7,492 nt of DNA from an uncultured Lachnospiraceae bacterium (GCA_946613735.1 CAMOFS010000065.1:1-7492); one strand, 5' to 3'; counted from the stretch's first letter, positions 1-7,212 are shown. Notes: generated from the sequence alone by a model not told the origin. Made by a program: numbers and translations.

Positions 1-422
1 CCGGTGGAGGCAACGGAAGCATTGGCTTTTACATCTCCCATGATGACCACCCTCTCATTATAAGACAAAGTCTTCCCGATTGCTACGTCATCATTGATAA
101 ATTGCACTCTTTCCTTTCGCTGTCTGTCATAGTAATCCTCAAGATCATAAAGTGCTCTGCTCTCATGCTCGGGGTCATTGTCGGCTAAAAGCTTGACTCG
201 CACATCTGAATTGAGCTCAATGGCCTGGACTATGACTCTCAAGTCCTCGATGGACAGTTGTCTGCCCACCACCTCAAGAATGATATCTGCGGAGCCGAAA
301 AAGCTTCGGCTGGCGGCAAATTCCTTGCATACCTCGGTAACAAGCGTTTCAAAGTCTGCATTTTCGTCCAAAAGGAGCTGTATGCCGTGGGAGTTTGCTT
401 TTATTGTTACTAGTTCACTCAT
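1..422 (-). CDS. minC: Septum site-determining protein MinC (N-terminal 140 residues; cut by window edge)
   Basis: MinC is the FtsZ-polymerisation inhibitor that works with MinD (and MinE or DivIVA) to keep the division ring away from the poles. The visible 140 codons hold a MinC_N-like domain at about residues 1–80 (start MSELVTIKANSHGIQLLLDE). A charged, Tyr/Asp/Arg-rich linker follows at about 81–110. The start of the C-terminal beta-helix domain comes next, shown by VVIMGDVKANASVAS at about 125–139, the usual MinC 'GDV-x-GA-V' turn. Family members are about 210–230 residues, so roughly 80–90 residues lie beyond position 1. The ATG at 420–422 has an AGGAG Shine-Dalgarno at 430–434 with 7 nt spacing. 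The gene follows the PBP2 gene by 90 nt that are filled by a hairpin. I see no promoter of its own, so it is probably co-transcribed with mre/PBP2, and minD probably follows. Identity is strong from the C-domain motif and the neighbourhood. Confidence 0.88.
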   Translation of the reverse strand, partial: MSELVTIKANSHGIQLLLDENADFETLVTEVCKEFAASRSFFGSADIILEVVGRQLSIEDLRVIVQAIELNSDVRVKLLADNDPEHESRALYDLEDYYDRQRKERVQFINDDVAIGKTLSYNERVVIMGDVKANASVAST

Positions 423-433
423 AATATTTCTCC

Positions 434-515
434 TAAAAGATTCTTCGGGCTACGCCCTCAGAATGACAAGGTTAGCTTCGCAAATGTCATTCTGAGGGTC
501 GCGAAGAATCTTTTA
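434..515. repeat. Long inverted-repeat hairpin of the dispersed GATTCTTCG…CAGAATGA family
   Basis: Two oppositely oriented, diverged repeat copies form one imperfect hairpin. The outer stem pairs 434–447 with 502–515 (14 perfect pairs, TAAAAGATTCTTCG on the plus strand). An asymmetric internal bulge follows (448–454 against 499–501). The inner stem pairs 455–468 with 485–498 (14 perfect pairs, CCCTCAGAATGACA). The loop is 469–484. In the mRNA the stem contains the whole TAA stop of the PBP2 gene (513–515), and its other foot is the first base of the minC Shine-Dalgarno (430–434). It could act as an RNA processing site, a weak terminator, or simply as a MITE/REP-like element. There are only four T residues on the downstream side and they lie within the stem, so it is not a classic terminator. 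Confidence 0.85.
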
Positions 516-3374
516 ATCTGTAACAGCATTGCCTCCGGCACCGGCTTCTTCATTGGCCACGGAGGTGTCGATGTCCTTTGATTCCTTAACATTAAAGTAT
601 ACGCCTAAAATATCTTTGGTCACAGCTGCCGCATTGTGGGAGGTGTAACCAAAGGGAATGCGGGTTGCCACTGCTATCTTGGGACTGCTGTAAGGAGCAT
701 AACCCACAAAAAGCGCGTGGTTGGGACGGGTCTTGTCCTGCTGGGCAGTACCCGTTTTACCTGCCACCTCAATGGGGAAGTTCTCGTATTCGGTGAGGTT
801 CTCCACCACCATTCTCATGCCGCTGTGTATGGCATCCCACTGCATGGGACCTATTACATCCACCTCGTTTTTGACCTTGGCACCAAACTCCTTTACGGTC
901 TCGCCCTTGGAATCAGTGATATGATCCAAAAGTGTTAGGTCATAGACCGTACCGTTATTGGCCACAGCCGTAACGTACCTTGCTAAGGATATAGTGGTAA
1001 AGTTGTGGTTGGACTGCCCGATGGCTGCCATGACGGGATACTCCGTAGCCGGCTCGGGAGTATTCTCCTCTATCTCTATGCCGGTCTTTTCCGTCAGACC
1101 AAAAAGCTTGGCGTATTTGGTAAGCTTTTTAATACCATTAGCGTCATTGTATCTCGAAGATCCTGCCAGTCTGTAGCCCACTTCGTAAAAGAAATAGTTA
1201 CATGAATCCCTGATAGCTTCTGAAACATTGATCTCACCGTGATTAGCCGGATAAAACCAGCATTTGGGCTTGTTGGAAACCTTTTCAAATATACCCTCGT
1301 CCTTAATTATAGTAGAGGTGTCGATAACCCCTTCAGAAAGTCCTGCCACCGAGGAGCACAGCTTAAAGGTAGATCCCGGTGCAGTACGCTGCTGTGTCGC
1401 ATGGTTGTACATGGGATTGGACAGAGAAAATACCAGGGAACTGTAATAGCTGGAGTCAACGGAATTGGCCAGCTTGTTGTTGTCATAGCCGGGATAGGTA
1501 ACACAGGCTAAGACCTCTCCTGTCTTTACATCTATCATGACACAGGAACCAGAGCAGGGATCTAATGCCAGATCACCGGGCTTAAGTGTCAGAGTTCTGA
1601 TCTTTTCCTTTAAAAAGCCGTAGGCGGAAATAGTGCCGTTGGCAAGCCCATCCCTGGTGGCTTTGTCTTTTTTAAAGAACTTCTGATCATAAAGGATGGC
1701 GCAAAGCTGGTTTCCGGTGACTTCATCATTTAAAATAGCGTAATGATAAACCTCTTTTTCAAATTCCTTTTCTGAAAGGATCTCCTCATCAATATAGCTT
1801 ACCAGATTGTCATAGAGCTCATCGGTATCCACATATTTGGACTTGCTTACGAACTTGGTTATGTCGATCCAGTTCATCTCAAGGCAGTAGTACAGGTATT
1901 CTCTGACGGAAAGCTTTTCGGAGATCCATTTCTGGTACATCTCATCGGTCTGGTCCATTGAATCGGGCGATAGAACCTCCTTGGCACGAAGCTCCTTAAC
2001 CACAAAGGTGGAGTAATCCTGGTATTCCTCAGGCAGCTCATCATAAGCCGGCGCTTCTTCCAAAGAAAGCTGAGTTACTATCTGATTTCTGGTATAGGAC
2101 AGCTTGTTGCTTATAACAGCATATACTCCCTTTTCCAGATTGGTAGCTTCAGAGCTTTTCATATGTGCTATATCGATAAGGTTATTATTTATAAGCGCAA
2201 AATAAACGTCATATATGGGAACTACTATGTCCGAAGCCGATGAGTTGCTACCGGTGTTATACTCCTTGATATTCTGGATCTTGGATAACAAAATGCCCGC
2301 TATCTCATGCTCCAAAAGCTCATAGGTCTTTTTCTGGAGCTCACTGTCAATGGACAGGTATACATGACCGCCGGATACGGGATCCTTGTGTTCAGACTCG
2401 GAGATGACATTACCCACTGAGTCTACATACACCGTCTCAAAACCCTTGGTGCCGGAAAGTGTACCCTCCATATACTGCTCTATACCGCTCTTCCCGATAA
2501 CATCATTAAGTGAAACGCTGGTATCATTTTTGCTTTTTTCATTGTATTCATCAGTGGATATCTTGCCGGTGTAACCTATGATATTGGCCATGCACTCACT
2601 ATTGTTGTAGCGGCGCACTGATCTTTCCTCCACATCTATACCGGTAAGGTTGGGCATATTCTCCTTAATGTATGCAAGGGAGCGCTCATTGATAGAGGTG
2701 GCTATGGGTGTGGCTATGTATTTCTGGTATGAGTTTTGGCTTAAGTTGTATCTGACGGAGCAGATCTTGTACTGATAATCATGTCCGTACTTTTCCTCGC
2801 TGATCTGATAACGCTTGTCACCACACAGATATTCCATTAGAGTCTTAGCGTCACACTCTGCCTCGTCGATATTGTATCTGCTGTTTTTGGCGGATTTCAA
2901 ATCATCCACCTCGGTATAGCCAAATATATCAGCTCGAAATCTCATCTGGGCCGTACCGGAATTCAAAAAGCCGTACTCACCGGCAGAGTCCATGGTGATA
3001 CCGAAGTCGTTGTCTATCTTGTCCCCGTTTTTTTCTAAGTTGACTATCACATTATAAATGGTGTCGTTAAGGTCCTCGTTTTTTTCCTTATTACTGTCAT
3101 ACTCCTTGTTGTCCTCGATAGTAACAGCGTAGGTCAGCTCATTGTAGGCCAAAAGCCTTCCCTTCCTGTCATAGATGTTGCCTCTGGTGGCATCTATGAC
3201 CTCGGTCTTTTCAACCTTGAGGTTGTAGTTATCCTGGTACTGGGCCCCTCTTACGATCTGAAGTACAAAAAGCCGACTGGTAAGTATCACGCCAAAAATA
3301 AGCATCACTGCGATCATTACGGCAGGACGCCCCTCCTCAAGTTTTCCTTTCATTTTATCAAATCGTTCAGACAA
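513..3374 (-). CDS. mrdA: Class B penicillin-binding protein 2 (elongation peptidoglycan transpeptidase), long form with internal insertion
   Basis: This is a membrane-anchored D,D-transpeptidase that cross-links peptidoglycan during side-wall elongation, normally paired with RodA and the MreBCD scaffold. A short cytoplasmic N-terminus precedes one membrane segment at about residues 17–41. The dimerisation/pedestal domain then begins with RGNIYDRKGRLLA (64–76), the standard class B PBP entry motif. The catalytic motifs are all present: SxxK as STFK with nucleophile S668 and K671, SxN as SCN at 724–726, and KTG at 873–875. The transpeptidase domain opens at VYLSIDSELQ (338–347) but resumes only at VMIDVKTGEVLA (612–623). 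That leaves about 245 extra residues, rich in Glu, Tyr and Lys, in between. At 953 residues it is far longer than E. coli PBP2 (about 630). The start is TTG at 3372–3374, because an in-frame TAA lies at 3378–3380 and the first internal ATG (residue 8) has no Shine-Dalgarno. It follows mreD by 23 nt in the mre operon. The symbol is by role; pbpA or pbp2 are also used. Confidence 0.95.
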   Translation of the reverse strand: MSERFDKMKGKLEEGRPAVMIAVMLIFGVILTSRLFVLQIVRGAQYQDNYNLKVEKTEVIDATRGNIYDRKGRLLAYNELTYAVTIEDNKEYDSNKEKNEDLNDTIYNVIVNLEKNGDKIDNDFGITMDSAGEYGFLNSGTAQMRFRADIFGYTEVDDLKSAKNSRYNIDEAECDAKTLMEYLCGDKRYQISEEKYGHDYQYKICSVRYNLSQNSYQKYIATPIATSINERSLAYIKENMPNLTGIDVEERSVRRYNNSECMANIIGYTGKISTDEYNEKSKNDTSVSLNDVIGKSGIEQYMEGTLSGTKGFETVYVDSVGNVISESEHKDPVSGGHVYLSIDSELQKKTYELLEHEIAGILLSKIQNIKEYNTGSNSSASDIVVPIYDVYFALINNNLIDIAHMKSSEATNLEKGVYAVISNKLSYTRNQIVTQLSLEEAPAYDELPEEYQDYSTFVVKELRAKEVLSPDSMDQTDEMYQKWISEKLSVREYLYYCLEMNWIDITKFVSKSKYVDTDELYDNLVSYIDEEILSEKEFEKEVYHYAILNDEVTGNQLCAILYDQKFFKKDKATRDGLANGTISAYGFLKEKIRTLTLKPGDLALDPCSGSCVMIDVKTGEVLACVTYPGYDNNKLANSVDSSYYSSLVFSLSNPMYNHATQQRTAPGSTFKLCSSVAGLSEGVIDTSTIIKDEGIFEKVSNKPKCWFYPANHGEINVSEAIRDSCNYFFYEVGYRLAGSSRYNDANGIKKLTKYAKLFGLTEKTGIEIEENTPEPATEYPVMAAIGQSNHNFTTISLARYVTAVANNGTVYDLTLLDHITDSKGETVKEFGAKVKNEVDVIGPMQWDAIHSGMRMVVENLTEYENFPIEVAGKTGTAQQDKTRPNHALFVGYAPYSSPKIAVATRIPFGYTSHNAAAVTKDILGVYFNVKESKDIDTSVANEEAGAGGNAVTD

Positions 3375-3381
3375 GCCTTAG

Positions 3382-3388
3382 CCTCTTT
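3382..3388 (-). promoter_or_regulatory. Ribosome binding site deciding the TTG start of the PBP2 gene
   Basis: On the minus strand this reads AAAGAGG, ending 7 nt before the TTG codon at 3372–3374. The spacing is ideal and no comparable motif precedes the internal ATG at 3351–3353. The TTG start is therefore preferred, giving an N-terminus of MSERFDKMKGKLEEG. Confidence 0.65.
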
Positions 3389-3397
3389 CTGTAGTGC

Positions 3398-3940
3398 TTA
3401 ACCTTTGATACTTACCGAGTTCCTCTTTTCGGATTTTTTCAGCCATTCATCCAGATGGACTATGGGAAAATATAGTAAAAGTGATGCAAGGATGGTATAT
3501 ACAGCCTCCGGCATCATGACATTCATAAAATAATAGGTAATATCCAGCTTGCCTCTGGATACATAGGTAAAAAGATAGACCATCAGGCCGTAGATCAGGT
3601 CACTGCTTCCTATAAGTAAGATAGGTAGCTTCATATCATCCCCAAAGAATACCTGCCTGAAGGATCCGTTCAAAAAGCCTATCACCACAAGGATAAGGGC
3701 ATACATGCCAAAATATCCCGAAGCGTAGATATCCAAAAGTAAACCACAGATGACCCCCACTGTCATGCCGGGATTGGCCCCCTTAGTAAAACCGATAACC
3801 GATACTAAGATGATCATGATATTGGGGCTGACTCCCGCCAGTGAAAACCTGGGAAAAAGTGCGGTCTGTAAAATGAAGTAAAAGAATATCAAAAGACCGT
3901 AGGCAAATATGGTTTTTAAGATCGGTTTAAACTCAACCAT
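3398..3940 (-). CDS. mreD: Rod shape-determining membrane protein MreD
   Basis: MreD is the polytopic inner-membrane subunit of the MreBCD elongation complex and helps link cytoplasmic MreB to the periplasmic and outer-face wall synthases. The 180-residue protein is very hydrophobic, with about six membrane segments at roughly 10–30, 38–52, 58–72, 78–95, 104–126 and 140–161. The family-typical stretch GLLLDIYASG (66–75) is present. A short charged tail follows (DEWLKKSEKRN). The ATG at 3938–3940 shares its A with the mreC stop (TGATG), indicating translational coupling, and AAAGGA lies about 9 nt upstream. A TTG one codon earlier (3941–3943) is a possible alternative start but less likely. 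Length and position between mreC and the PBP2 gene are as expected for the family. Confidence 0.93.
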   Translation of the reverse strand: MVEFKPILKTIFAYGLLIFFYFILQTALFPRFSLAGVSPNIMIILVSVIGFTKGANPGMTVGVICGLLLDIYASGYFGMYALILVVIGFLNGSFRQVFFGDDMKLPILLIGSSDLIYGLMVYLFTYVSRGKLDITYYFMNVMMPEAVYTILASLLLYFPIVHLDEWLKKSEKRNSVSIKG

Positions 3941-4791
3941 CAATCCACTTCCTTTGTCTCCATAATTACCAAAACCTCCTGAAGATGCATGAAATCAACC
4001 ACAGGGGTAATGGTGCCGGACTTGGTAAGGTCATTGGCATCATCATGCAGATCGCTGACATAACCTATGAGTATCCCCGGCAGATACTTGCTGGAGATGT
4101 TGGAGGTAACTACTGCCGTACCGATCTCAACCTCATCGTCATCATCGGAAAGATCGGTAAGGCTGATCATATTGCTGTCTGTCATGAGCATCAGATTGCC
4201 GGATATGATACAGTTATCCGAGGTATCGAGGATCATGCCGCTGACATTGGAGCTGTCGTCAATGATGGAACGGACTACGGCATAGTTGGGACCTACCGAG
4301 GTGACTATACCCACCAGGCCGCTTCCGGCTATGACATTCATATCCACCTTGATGCCGTCACTGGTACCCTTGTCTATGGTAAAAGTGGAAAACCAGTTAC
4401 TGTTGCCCCTGGCAATAACCCTGGCTCCAGTAACATCATAGTCCCTGTAGGAGGATGCCAGCTCAAAAAGCCCGGTCAGGCGCTCTAATTCCTTTTGCTG
4501 CAGCTGCATATTGGTAAGCTGGGTGGTAAGCTCCTCCACCTGCTTTTTAAGAGTATCATTTTCGGCAATGAGCTCCTCCTTGGTCTTGGCGGACTCTCCT
4601 GTCTCCATGATGCTTTCACCCACGATATCTATACCCTTTTGCATGGGAACAAATATATAGTTGGATACGTTTTTTAAAATGCCTCCCGAAAAGCCTGTAA
4701 CATAGTTAAGCGCCAATAGCATGGCGCAAACTATCACAAGTATATAAAACAGCACCCTCGGGGGAATATTGATCTTTCCTCGACGATTCAT
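3940..4791 (-). CDS. mreC: Rod shape-determining protein MreC
   Basis: MreC is a bitopic scaffold protein that links the cytoplasmic MreB filament to PBP2 and RodA outside the membrane. The 283-residue protein has a basic cytoplasmic start (MNRRGK), one membrane segment at about 13–30, and a heptad-rich coiled coil at about 70–110 (ENDTLKKQVEELTTQL). The family's double beta-barrel core occupies about 118–280. It includes ARVIARGNSNWFSTFTIDKG and GLVGIVTSVGPNYAVVRSIID, both close to the usual MreC pattern. An acidic stretch, DLSDDDDEVEIG at 213–224, sits in the second barrel half. The ATG at 4789–4791 has AAGGA 7 nt upstream. The gene begins 18 nt after the mreB stop and its own stop overlaps the mreD start by one base. 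Confidence 0.95.
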   Translation of the reverse strand: MNRRGKINIPPRVLFYILVIVCAMLLALNYVTGFSGGILKNVSNYIFVPMQKGIDIVGESIMETGESAKTKEELIAENDTLKKQVEELTTQLTNMQLQQKELERLTGLFELASSYRDYDVTGARVIARGNSNWFSTFTIDKGTSDGIKVDMNVIAGSGLVGIVTSVGPNYAVVRSIIDDSSNVSGMILDTSDNCIISGNLMLMTDSNMISLTDLSDDDDEVEIGTAVVTSNISSKYLPGILIGYVSDLHDDANDLTKSGTITPVVDFMHLQEVLVIMETKEVD

Positions 4792-4809
4792 GAATCTATC
4801 CTTATAACA

Positions 4810-5823
4810 CTAGCTGAAGATCCTGGACTTCATACTGTAACCAAAGCGGCGGTATTTGTCATCATTTAATACACAGCCCAAGCCCCTGGCAACGGACTCC
4901 TCTCCGTTTTCACAGACATTCACTTTGATATTGGTAACTGTAGTAATGAAGTCTGAAAATCCGCGTATCCTGGAGCTTCCACCCGTAAGATATATGCCGG
5001 AAGCCACGATATCCTTGGCCAGCTCCGGTGGAACGCGCTCCAAAAGCATCCTTATATTCTGGGAGATATTCTCCAGATCATCCTTCATTCCGTCATAGAC
5101 CACGTCGGAATCGATATTCATCTCAATGGGAAGGCCGGAAACCACATCACGGCCCACAATGGTCATGGACTTGCCCAAGCCACTGGATGCCGCACCGATC
5201 TCCTCCTTAAGTGACATGGCGGTCTTTTGACCGATAAGGAGGTTAAAACGCCTCTTCAGGTAAGTGACTATAGAATCGTCCAGCTTGTTGCCGCCATAGG
5301 GAAGCAGGGTGGAAAGCACCAGGCCTCCCAGGGAAATAACGGAGATCTCGGTGGTATCCGCTCCTACATCCACTACCATAACACCGGTAGGAAGTGTGAT
5401 ATCAAGTCCCATACCAAGTGCGTCAGCAAGAGGCTTTTCACAGAGCAGAATGCTTTTGGCCTTGTTCTTGTTCTTGGCAAACATATCGTAAAATGCCTTT
5501 TTTTCCACCTCAGTAATATCTGTGGGAACGGCAATGACTATATCTGAGCTTTTTATCCTGGCCTTAAGCTTACTCTCCAAAAGCTCTAAAAGCATGGTCT
5601 GCATGTTGTCAAAGTCAGCTATGACACCGTTTATAATGGGGAATGAGACAACTATGGTCTCCGGTGCCTTTTCATACATCATATAAGCTTCGTCACCATA
5701 GGCGTACATCTGATCCTTATTGACTATGGCTATTGTGTTTTTTTCATTAGTAATGGTACCGTCCGAAGATGAAAATATCTTGAGATTACCGGTACCCATA
5801 TCTATTCCGTATCCTGTACTCAT
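4810..5823 (-). CDS. mreB: MreB-family actin-like protein with altered ATPase site
   Basis: MreB is a cytoplasmic actin homologue that forms membrane-bound filaments guiding side-wall synthesis. At 337 residues it has family length, and all actin-fold signature regions are recognisable: phosphate-1 GIDMGTGNLKI (6–16), connect-1 CEKPLADALGMG (128–139), phosphate-2 VVDVGADTTEISVIS (150–164) and the adenosine loop GIYLTGGSSRIRG (276–288). VIADFD, usual before the MLxxLL helix, is also present. Several normally invariant positions differ. The motif EEP of connect-1 reads EKP (K130), phosphate-2 GGGTTE reads GADTTE (154–159), and phosphate-1 DLGTAN reads DMGTGN (8–13). It is the first gene of the mreBCD–PBP2 operon, with a perfect AGGAGG at 5829–5834 spaced 5 nt from ATG and a sigma-A promoter just upstream. 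It is clearly an MreB homologue; whether it is the main filament-forming MreB or a divergent paralogue is uncertain. Confidence 0.9.
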   Translation of the reverse strand: MSTGYGIDMGTGNLKIFSSSDGTITNEKNTIAIVNKDQMYAYGDEAYMMYEKAPETIVVSFPIINGVIADFDNMQTMLLELLESKLKARIKSSDIVIAVPTDITEVEKKAFYDMFAKNKNKAKSILLCEKPLADALGMGLDITLPTGVMVVDVGADTTEISVISLGGLVLSTLLPYGGNKLDDSIVTYLKRRFNLLIGQKTAMSLKEEIGAASSGLGKSMTIVGRDVVSGLPIEMNIDSDVVYDGMKDDLENISQNIRMLLERVPPELAKDIVASGIYLTGGSSRIRGFSDFITTVTNIKVNVCENGEESVARGLGCVLNDDKYRRFGYSMKSRIFS

Positions 5824-5828
5824 GAATT

Positions 5829-5834
5829 CCTCCT
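5829..5834 (-). promoter_or_regulatory. Consensus Shine-Dalgarno of mreB
   Basis: AGGAGG on the minus strand, 5 nt before the ATG at 5821–5823. This is the best Shine-Dalgarno match in the window and fits a highly translated first gene of the operon. Confidence 0.8.
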
Positions 5835-5862
5835 GTGTAATGACGCAAAAAAATGCTTATCT

Positions 5863-5891
5863 ATTATACTACAATACTGACACCATAACAA
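5863..5891 (-). promoter_or_regulatory. Sigma-A promoter of the mreBCD–PBP2 operon
   Basis: On the minus strand the -35 element TTGTTA (5886–5891, four of six consensus bases) and a perfect -10 TATAAT (5863–5868) are separated by exactly 17 nt. Transcription would start near 5856, giving a leader of about 33 nt that contains a T7 run and the AGGAGG of mreB. The -35 box lies 6 nt downstream of a dispersed repeat copy. Nothing comparable is visible inside the operon. Confidence 0.75.
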
Positions 5892-5897
5892 TAGTTG

Positions 5898-5921
5898 TCA
5901 TTCTGAGCGAAGCGAAGAATC
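5898..5921 (-). repeat. Dispersed repeat copy between the PLP enzyme gene and mreB
   Basis: This is the 24-nt core GATTCTTCGCTTCGCTC plus AGAATGA read on the minus strand, identical over all 24 bases to the copies at 7223–7246 and 7286–7309 but in the opposite orientation. Its internal ATTCT and AGAAT can pair as a small hairpin. Translated on the plus strand it gives VILSEAKNL, a peptide string I recognise as a frequent false protein produced by a widespread intergenic repeat. It begins one nucleotide after the TAA of the upstream gene. It lacks a T-run, so a terminator role is not shown. Confidence 0.85.
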
Positions 5922-5923
5922 TC

Positions 5924-7207
5924 TTACAACGTTATTTCCCCGGCCTTCACCATCTCTTCCAGTGAGCACAGTATACCGTACTTGCCGTGATACCAGGTAA
6001 GTCCACCCTGGAAGTATACATTGTATGGCGCCCTTAGTGGACCGTCAGCTGAAAGCTCGATTGAGGAACCCTGTACAAAAGCACCGGCAGCCATGATCAC
6101 CTGATCGTCGTAGCCCGGCATATCCCAGGGCACCGGTGTAACATGGGAATCTACGGGAGCGCCCTTTTGGATGCCAAGGCAAAAAGCCCGGAGGGCTTCG
6201 GGTGTCTTTAGCTCCACGGCCTGGATAATGTCATTTCTCTTCTCCTTTGCTTTGGGAATACAGTTGTATCCCAGCTTTTCATATATTGCTGCCGCAAAGG
6301 CTGCGGTCTTTATGGCAGAGGCGACCACGGTAGGTGCTAAAAAGAAACCTTCGTAAAATGAAGGCATGATACCAAGGGAAGCTCCTACCTCCTTTCCGAG
6401 TCCGGGGGATGAAAGCCTGCGGGCGGCATTTTCTATGCATTCTTTTTTCCCGGCTATGTATCCTCCGGTTGGAGCCAGACCACCACCGGGATTTTTTATC
6501 AGGGAGCCCACTATCATATCCGCTCCCACCTCAAGAGGTTCCTTTTCCTCCACAAATTCACCGTAGCAATTGTCCACCATAATGGTAACCTCCGGCTTGA
6601 TGTTTCGGATAAAGGATATCAGCTCTCCTATCTCGTCTACCGAATAGCTGGGTCGCCCGGCATAGCCCTTGGAACGCTGGATTGTAACAAGCTTAGTACG
6701 TTCGTTTATGGCATTTTTTATGGCATCATAGTCAAAGCTGCCGTCAGGCTTTAGATCAGCCTGTGAATATGTGATGCCGTATTCTGCCAGTGAACCCATG
6801 GAAGGCCGGATACCAATGACCTCATGAAGTGTATCATAAGGCGCGCCTACCGGAGATAAAAGTTCATCCCCTGGTCTAAGGTTGGACATGAGAGCCAGCG
6901 CTAAGGCATGGGTACCGCAGGTGATCTGTGGTCGCACCAAGGCATCCTCAGCCTTGAAGGTGTCAGCATAGACTGCTTCAAGGGTGTCTCGGCCCAGGTC
7001 GTTATAACCGTAGCCCGTGGATCCTGACAGACATTCCGCACTTACCCTGTTCTTTTGCATGGCACGTATTACCTTCTGCTGGTTGTACTCCGCCATCATG
7101 TCATAGTGATCAAAGTCATCCTTTAGATCCTTTAATACTTCCTCACCAAATTCAAAGACCTCCATTGAGATCCCGGAAGATTTGTAAATTTCATATTTAT
7201 CTATCAT
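5924..7207 (-). CDS. PLP-dependent enzyme of the methionine gamma-lyase-like / aluminium-resistance (YnbB) family
   Basis: This is a fold-type-I pyridoxal-phosphate enzyme related to cystathionine beta- and gamma-lyases, annotated in many Firmicutes as 'methionine gamma-lyase family' or 'aluminium resistance' protein (B. subtilis YnbB). The true substrate of the family is not firmly known to me, so C–S lyase activity is inferred only. From the ATG at 7205–7207 it has 427 residues, the usual family length. Visible features are the cofactor-pocket region GTHALALALMSNLRPGDELL, the pyridine-binding Asp in IMVDNCYGEFVE (D212), and the likely Schiff-base lysine in GSLIKNPGGGLAPTGGYIAGK (K238) before a glycine-rich turn. 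The C-terminal domain holds HVTPVPWDMPGYDDQVIMAAGAF and ends GEITL. It lies between livF and the mre promoter, with repeat elements on both sides and no clear functional link to either neighbour. No obvious promoter is visible, so it may be transcribed from upstream. Confidence 0.88.
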   Translation of the reverse strand: MIDKYEIYKSSGISMEVFEFGEEVLKDLKDDFDHYDMMAEYNQQKVIRAMQKNRVSAECLSGSTGYGYNDLGRDTLEAVYADTFKAEDALVRPQITCGTHALALALMSNLRPGDELLSPVGAPYDTLHEVIGIRPSMGSLAEYGITYSQADLKPDGSFDYDAIKNAINERTKLVTIQRSKGYAGRPSYSVDEIGELISFIRNIKPEVTIMVDNCYGEFVEEKEPLEVGADMIVGSLIKNPGGGLAPTGGYIAGKKECIENAARRLSSPGLGKEVGASLGIMPSFYEGFFLAPTVVASAIKTAAFAAAIYEKLGYNCIPKAKEKRNDIIQAVELKTPEALRAFCLGIQKGAPVDSHVTPVPWDMPGYDDQVIMAAGAFVQGSSIELSADGPLRAPYNVYFQGGLTWYHGKYGILCSLEEMVKAGEITL

Positions 7208-7212
7208 CATAT

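Noticed and set aside
178..495. A 105-codon plus-strand frame across minC and the hairpin
   Set aside because: It is antisense to minC for most of its length and its C-terminus runs through the repeat hairpin, so it is a shadow frame.
3941..3943. TTG as the mreD start
   Set aside because: The next codon is ATG, which overlaps the mreC stop as TGATG with a suitable AAAGGA upstream, so the ATG is the better start.
3985..4488. A 167-codon open frame on the plus strand opposite mreC
   Set aside because: It is fully antisense to a well-supported mreC, has no recognisable domain or Shine-Dalgarno, and its composition looks like a reversed coding strand.
5847..5853. T7 run on the minus strand as a terminator after the PLP enzyme gene
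   Set aside because: No stable GC hairpin precedes it and it lies downstream of the mre promoter, inside the predicted mreB leader.
5720..5965. A plus-strand frame containing VILSEAKNL
   Set aside because: It is antisense to mreB, the promoter region and the end of the PLP enzyme gene. The VILSEAKNL part is the dispersed repeat in translation.
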